The notes beneath the pieces are model-generated. The model worked only from the letters and a program-made list of their open reading frames with translations. It ran no database searches and had not been told where the DNA came from. A stretch of 64,000 nucleotides of DNA from NCBI GenBank assembly GCA_030431975.1, contig JAUIHP010000003.1, positions 62,001-126,000 of the forward strand, given 5' to 3'. Positions within the stretch are counted from its first letter, which is position 1, and every line of letters begins with the position of its first letter. Both the position numbers and the translations under genes were made by a program. Below, in pieces: positions 61,906 through 64,000 of the stretch. This DNA comes from a bacterium (GTDB taxonomy: Bacteria > Eisenbacteria > RBG-16-71-46 > CAIMUX01).

Positions 61906-61921
61906 ACGGGCTTCCGCGCGT

Positions 61922-64000
61922 ATGACCCTGCGAAGCCGAACTGCGCGGATCGCACCCTACCTTTTGGGTGCGCTCCTCTTCGGACTGGTCTTCGGGCTTC
62001 GCTACGCGAACACTCCCGCGGAGTTCTATCAGCATCGGGATGATGGCGTCATCACCATGAGCCATGCCCGTAATTGGGTTGAGTACGGAGTCATCGGCCC
62101 TAATCCGTCGGGAGGTCGGCTTGAAGGATTCTCGGCCCCCGTTCAGTTCGCGCTGTCGGCCCTGGGCTACGCCCTGACGCGCGCCGGGTATGAGACTCAG
62201 GCCCTCGTCCAAACCGTTGTTTTCACGCTTCTCCTGGGCGCGGTCTGGGTTGGATTGCTTGGACCGATCCGAAGATGGGGGTGGGCGTGGTTTCTGCTCG
62301 TTCCCGTCTTGCTCGTCGATCAGACCTCATTTCTTCTTTGGCATGGTTCGGGACTCGAAAATCCGATCACGCATGTCGCAATCCTGTCCATGCTTTGGCA
62401 GCTGGGGCGGATGCTGGAGATCGGCCGTTTTCACTGGCCTGCCGTCGTTCTGCCCGCCGTGGCCGCAGTCTCCCGTCTGGACGGTCTCTATCACGTCGGA
62501 CCCGTCCTTGCCGTCTTCGCCGTCGCCTGGTGGGTCTCCCACCGCAACGGGGTCGGGCTCCTGACCGCCGCTGCAGCGCTGGGCGGAGCCTGCCTTGTTC
62601 ACGTGGTGCGCTATCTTTACTTCGGAGACTGGTTGTCGAATACCGCTCACGCCCAGGCTCTCGGTCTGTCCGACCGTTTGGACCTGATCGCCGCCGGCAA
62701 CTGGGGATTTCTCGAGTACTCCTGGCGGATCTCCGCTGAAGTGTTCCGGAGCCACGGTGGGTGGATGCTCCTGCCGTTCCTCTTCGGCCTGCCTTTCGTT
62801 CGAAGGGGCCGTGAACGCGTCTTTCTCGTGTTGTCCTCGCTCCTGTTGGTTGTGACCGCGGTCGCCAACCCGCTCGTACTTGGACGGACCACTCTCGACC
62901 CGACCCGGACCACGACACAGATGGCGTTGTGCGTCGTTCTCCTGATTGCCATCGTCGGTATGGACGTGTGGAGACGTCCGCGGGGACGCTGGGTCCTGAT
63001 CCCAGTCGCCCTTCTTGCCCTATCCGGCCATCTCGGAACCCGACAGGTCCCCTACGAGTTGTGCTGCCCGACCGAGGGCTTCGAAGCGTATCGAGCCGAG
63101 TTTCGGGAGGTGGCCGAGAGGGAGGGGCTGCGTCGGCCGACGGTAGCCAACGCGGATCTCGGGGCGATGAGCTGGCACAAGGACTTCAACGTCGTGGACA
63201 TCGGCGCGCTCGGCAATGTCTTCTTCGCCCATCTTCGCCACGGTCCTCTTCTATCCGAGTACTTCTTCGAATGGATGGCGCCGGATATCGTCGAAAGCCA
63301 CGAAGCCTGGTCCTGCCGCTACTTCGACGAGATCTTCAGTGACCCGAGATTCCGGGAGCGCTACCTCCCGATCCGTGAGGAATGGGTCGACTGGGACCGG
63401 TGCGCAAACGGCCCGCTCCCGGTCGGCGTCTGGGTCCGGCGCGACATGCTGCGGGCGGCGACCGGCGAAGAACGCCGCCTCACGGATCGGCTGGACCAGG
63501 AACTCTCCGTAGATGCAGTCAGGGAAAGTCTCCATAGAGTTCGGGACCGCTCTGAGGTTGAATCCGAAACCGGATGGGCAACGAGTGCGGCCGTGGCCCG
63601 CGCCGCCTACCGGTTTTTGCCCGAGTTTGTCGCAGCGGGACAAGGCGATGATTTGAGAACCGTGTTTGCGACGGGAAATGCTTCAGAGTTCGATCGATTC
63701 CTGATCTCACGTGGATCTGACACGGAGGCCTTTCCGGCACTGGCCGATCATCTTCTGGATGATTTCCTGGACCGCCGGATCGGACCGAAGCCCGAGCGTC
63801 CGCAACCCGACGCGGCGGGGACGTTGGACGTCTACGTGGTGGAGGATGACCTGATTCTCTACAAAGAGAGTTGTCCGCGGTCGGTGACGGATGGACGTCT
63901 GTTCCTGGCCGTACGCGGTCCGGCTTTCGAGGAGAATCAGGGGATCGTTTTCGACGAAGACTTTCACGAGGTGGGGTACCGGGTCGGCGAGTCCGCCCTC
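61922..64000 (+). CDS. GT-C-type membrane glycosyltransferase-like protein (3' end outside window)
   Basis: The frame from the ATG at 61922 is open to the window edge, 693 codons so far. About ten membrane helices occupy the first ~370 residues. Between helices 1 and 2 lies HRDDGVITMSHARNWVEYGV followed by GGRLEGFSAPVQFALS. This is the D-D-x-x-I-x-x-x-x-A-R-N ... E-G-x-S/T pattern of GT-C enzymes related to arabinosyl/mannosyl transferases (AftB-like), with the acidic pair as likely metal or lipid-phosphate sugar ligand. The soluble part after the helices contains ANADLGAMSWHKDFNVVDIGALGN, also usual in these proteins. A further domain starts near 640 with VYVVEDDLILYKESCP. No good ribosome binding site is seen; the start abuts the minisatellite. 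Confidence 0.82.
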   Translation, partial: MTLRSRTARIAPYLLGALLFGLVFGLRYANTPAEFYQHRDDGVITMSHARNWVEYGVIGPNPSGGRLEGFSAPVQFALSALGYALTRAGYETQALVQTVVFTLLLGAVWVGLLGPIRRWGWAWFLLVPVLLVDQTSFLLWHGSGLENPITHVAILSMLWQLGRMLEIGRFHWPAVVLPAVAAVSRLDGLYHVGPVLAVFAVAWWVSHRNGVGLLTAAAALGGACLVHVVRYLYFGDWLSNTAHAQALGLSDRLDLIAAGNWGFLEYSWRISAEVFRSHGGWMLLPFLFGLPFVRRGRERVFLVLSSLLLVVTAVANPLVLGRTTLDPTRTTTQMALCVVLLIAIVGMDVWRRPRGRWVLIPVALLALSGHLGTRQVPYELCCPTEGFEAYRAEFREVAEREGLRRPTVANADLGAMSWHKDFNVVDIGALGNVFFAHLRHGPLLSEYFFEWMAPDIVESHEAWSCRYFDEIFSDPRFRERYLPIREEWVDWDRCANGPLPVGVWVRRDMLRAATGEERRLTDRLDQELSVDAVRESLHRVRDRSEVESETGWATSAAVARAAYRFLPEFVAAGQGDDLRTVFATGNASEFDRFLISRGSDTEAFPALADHLLDDFLDRRIGPKPERPQPDAAGTLDVYVVEDDLILYKESCPRSVTDGRLFLAVRGPAFEENQGIVFDEDFHEVGYRVGESAL

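Overview
The window is GC-rich bacterial DNA with mostly short intergenic gaps. The mix of genes suggests a deep-branching bacterium near the FCB group (Eisenbacteria- or Krumholzibacteriota-like lineages). The signs are secreted beta-propeller and FG-GAP proteins ending in FlgD/Por-type C-terminal sorting domains, paired ECF sigma factors and PknB-type kinases, TPR-rich regulators, and many short tandem repeats. The phylum is an inference and is not shown by any marker gene here. No rRNA, tRNA, IS element or CRISPR array was recognised.

Layout. 1-2.5 kb: end of a TPR-like gene, a class I fructose-bisphosphate aldolase and an EamA exporter. 2.7-5.5 kb: a secreted NHL-type propeller divergent from a membrane-anchored AraC-type regulator. 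5.7-7.1 kb: an AbiE-type type IV toxin-antitoxin pair with a palindromic operator-like promoter. 7.3-12.3 kb: three consecutive secreted proteins led by a metzincin-like protease. 12.5-14.3 kb: an overlapping ATPase/DUF4276 pair that looks like a two-gene defence module, bracketed by strong hairpins. 14.8-21.6 kb: a secreted PNGase F-like protein, an MFS transporter, two small-family proteins and a NatA/NatB-like ABC exporter. 21.8-26.6 kb: two large sorting-tail proteins flanking two orphan tail fragments. 26.8-37.8 kb: two ECF sigma factors, two active receptor-type Ser/Thr kinases and a lipoprotein with a subtilisin fold whose active site looks lost. 37.9-43.5 kb: KDPG aldolase, cobalamin-dependent methionine synthase and an alpha/beta hydrolase on one strand. 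43.7-49.0 kb: a pseudokinase-STAND-TPR protein convergent with an S9 peptidase. 49.2-52.7 kb: a polyferredoxin-TPR membrane protein, an Hsp33-like redox chaperone and an MscS channel in one operon. 52.8-57.3 kb: aconitase and a tandem Spondin_N lipoprotein. 57.3-64 kb: a repeat-rich accessory segment with a telomere-like G-rich array, an HNH protein full of low-complexity tracts, an Asp/Glu racemase-like enzyme lacking one catalytic cysteine, a 39/40-bp minisatellite, and a GT-C-type membrane glycosyltransferase cut by the window end.

How it fits together. Central metabolism (aldolase, KDPG aldolase, aconitase, MetH) is interspersed with a large secretome and the phospho-signalling machinery that may control it. 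The most plausible under-described systems are the ATPase/DUF4276 module, the pseudokinase-STAND-TPR protein, the polyferredoxin-TPR/Hsp33/MscS operon and the metzincin-led secretion cluster. Many genes use TTG or GTG starts. Starts were moved downstream wherever a Shine-Dalgarno sequence, signal peptide or neighbour overlap favoured it.
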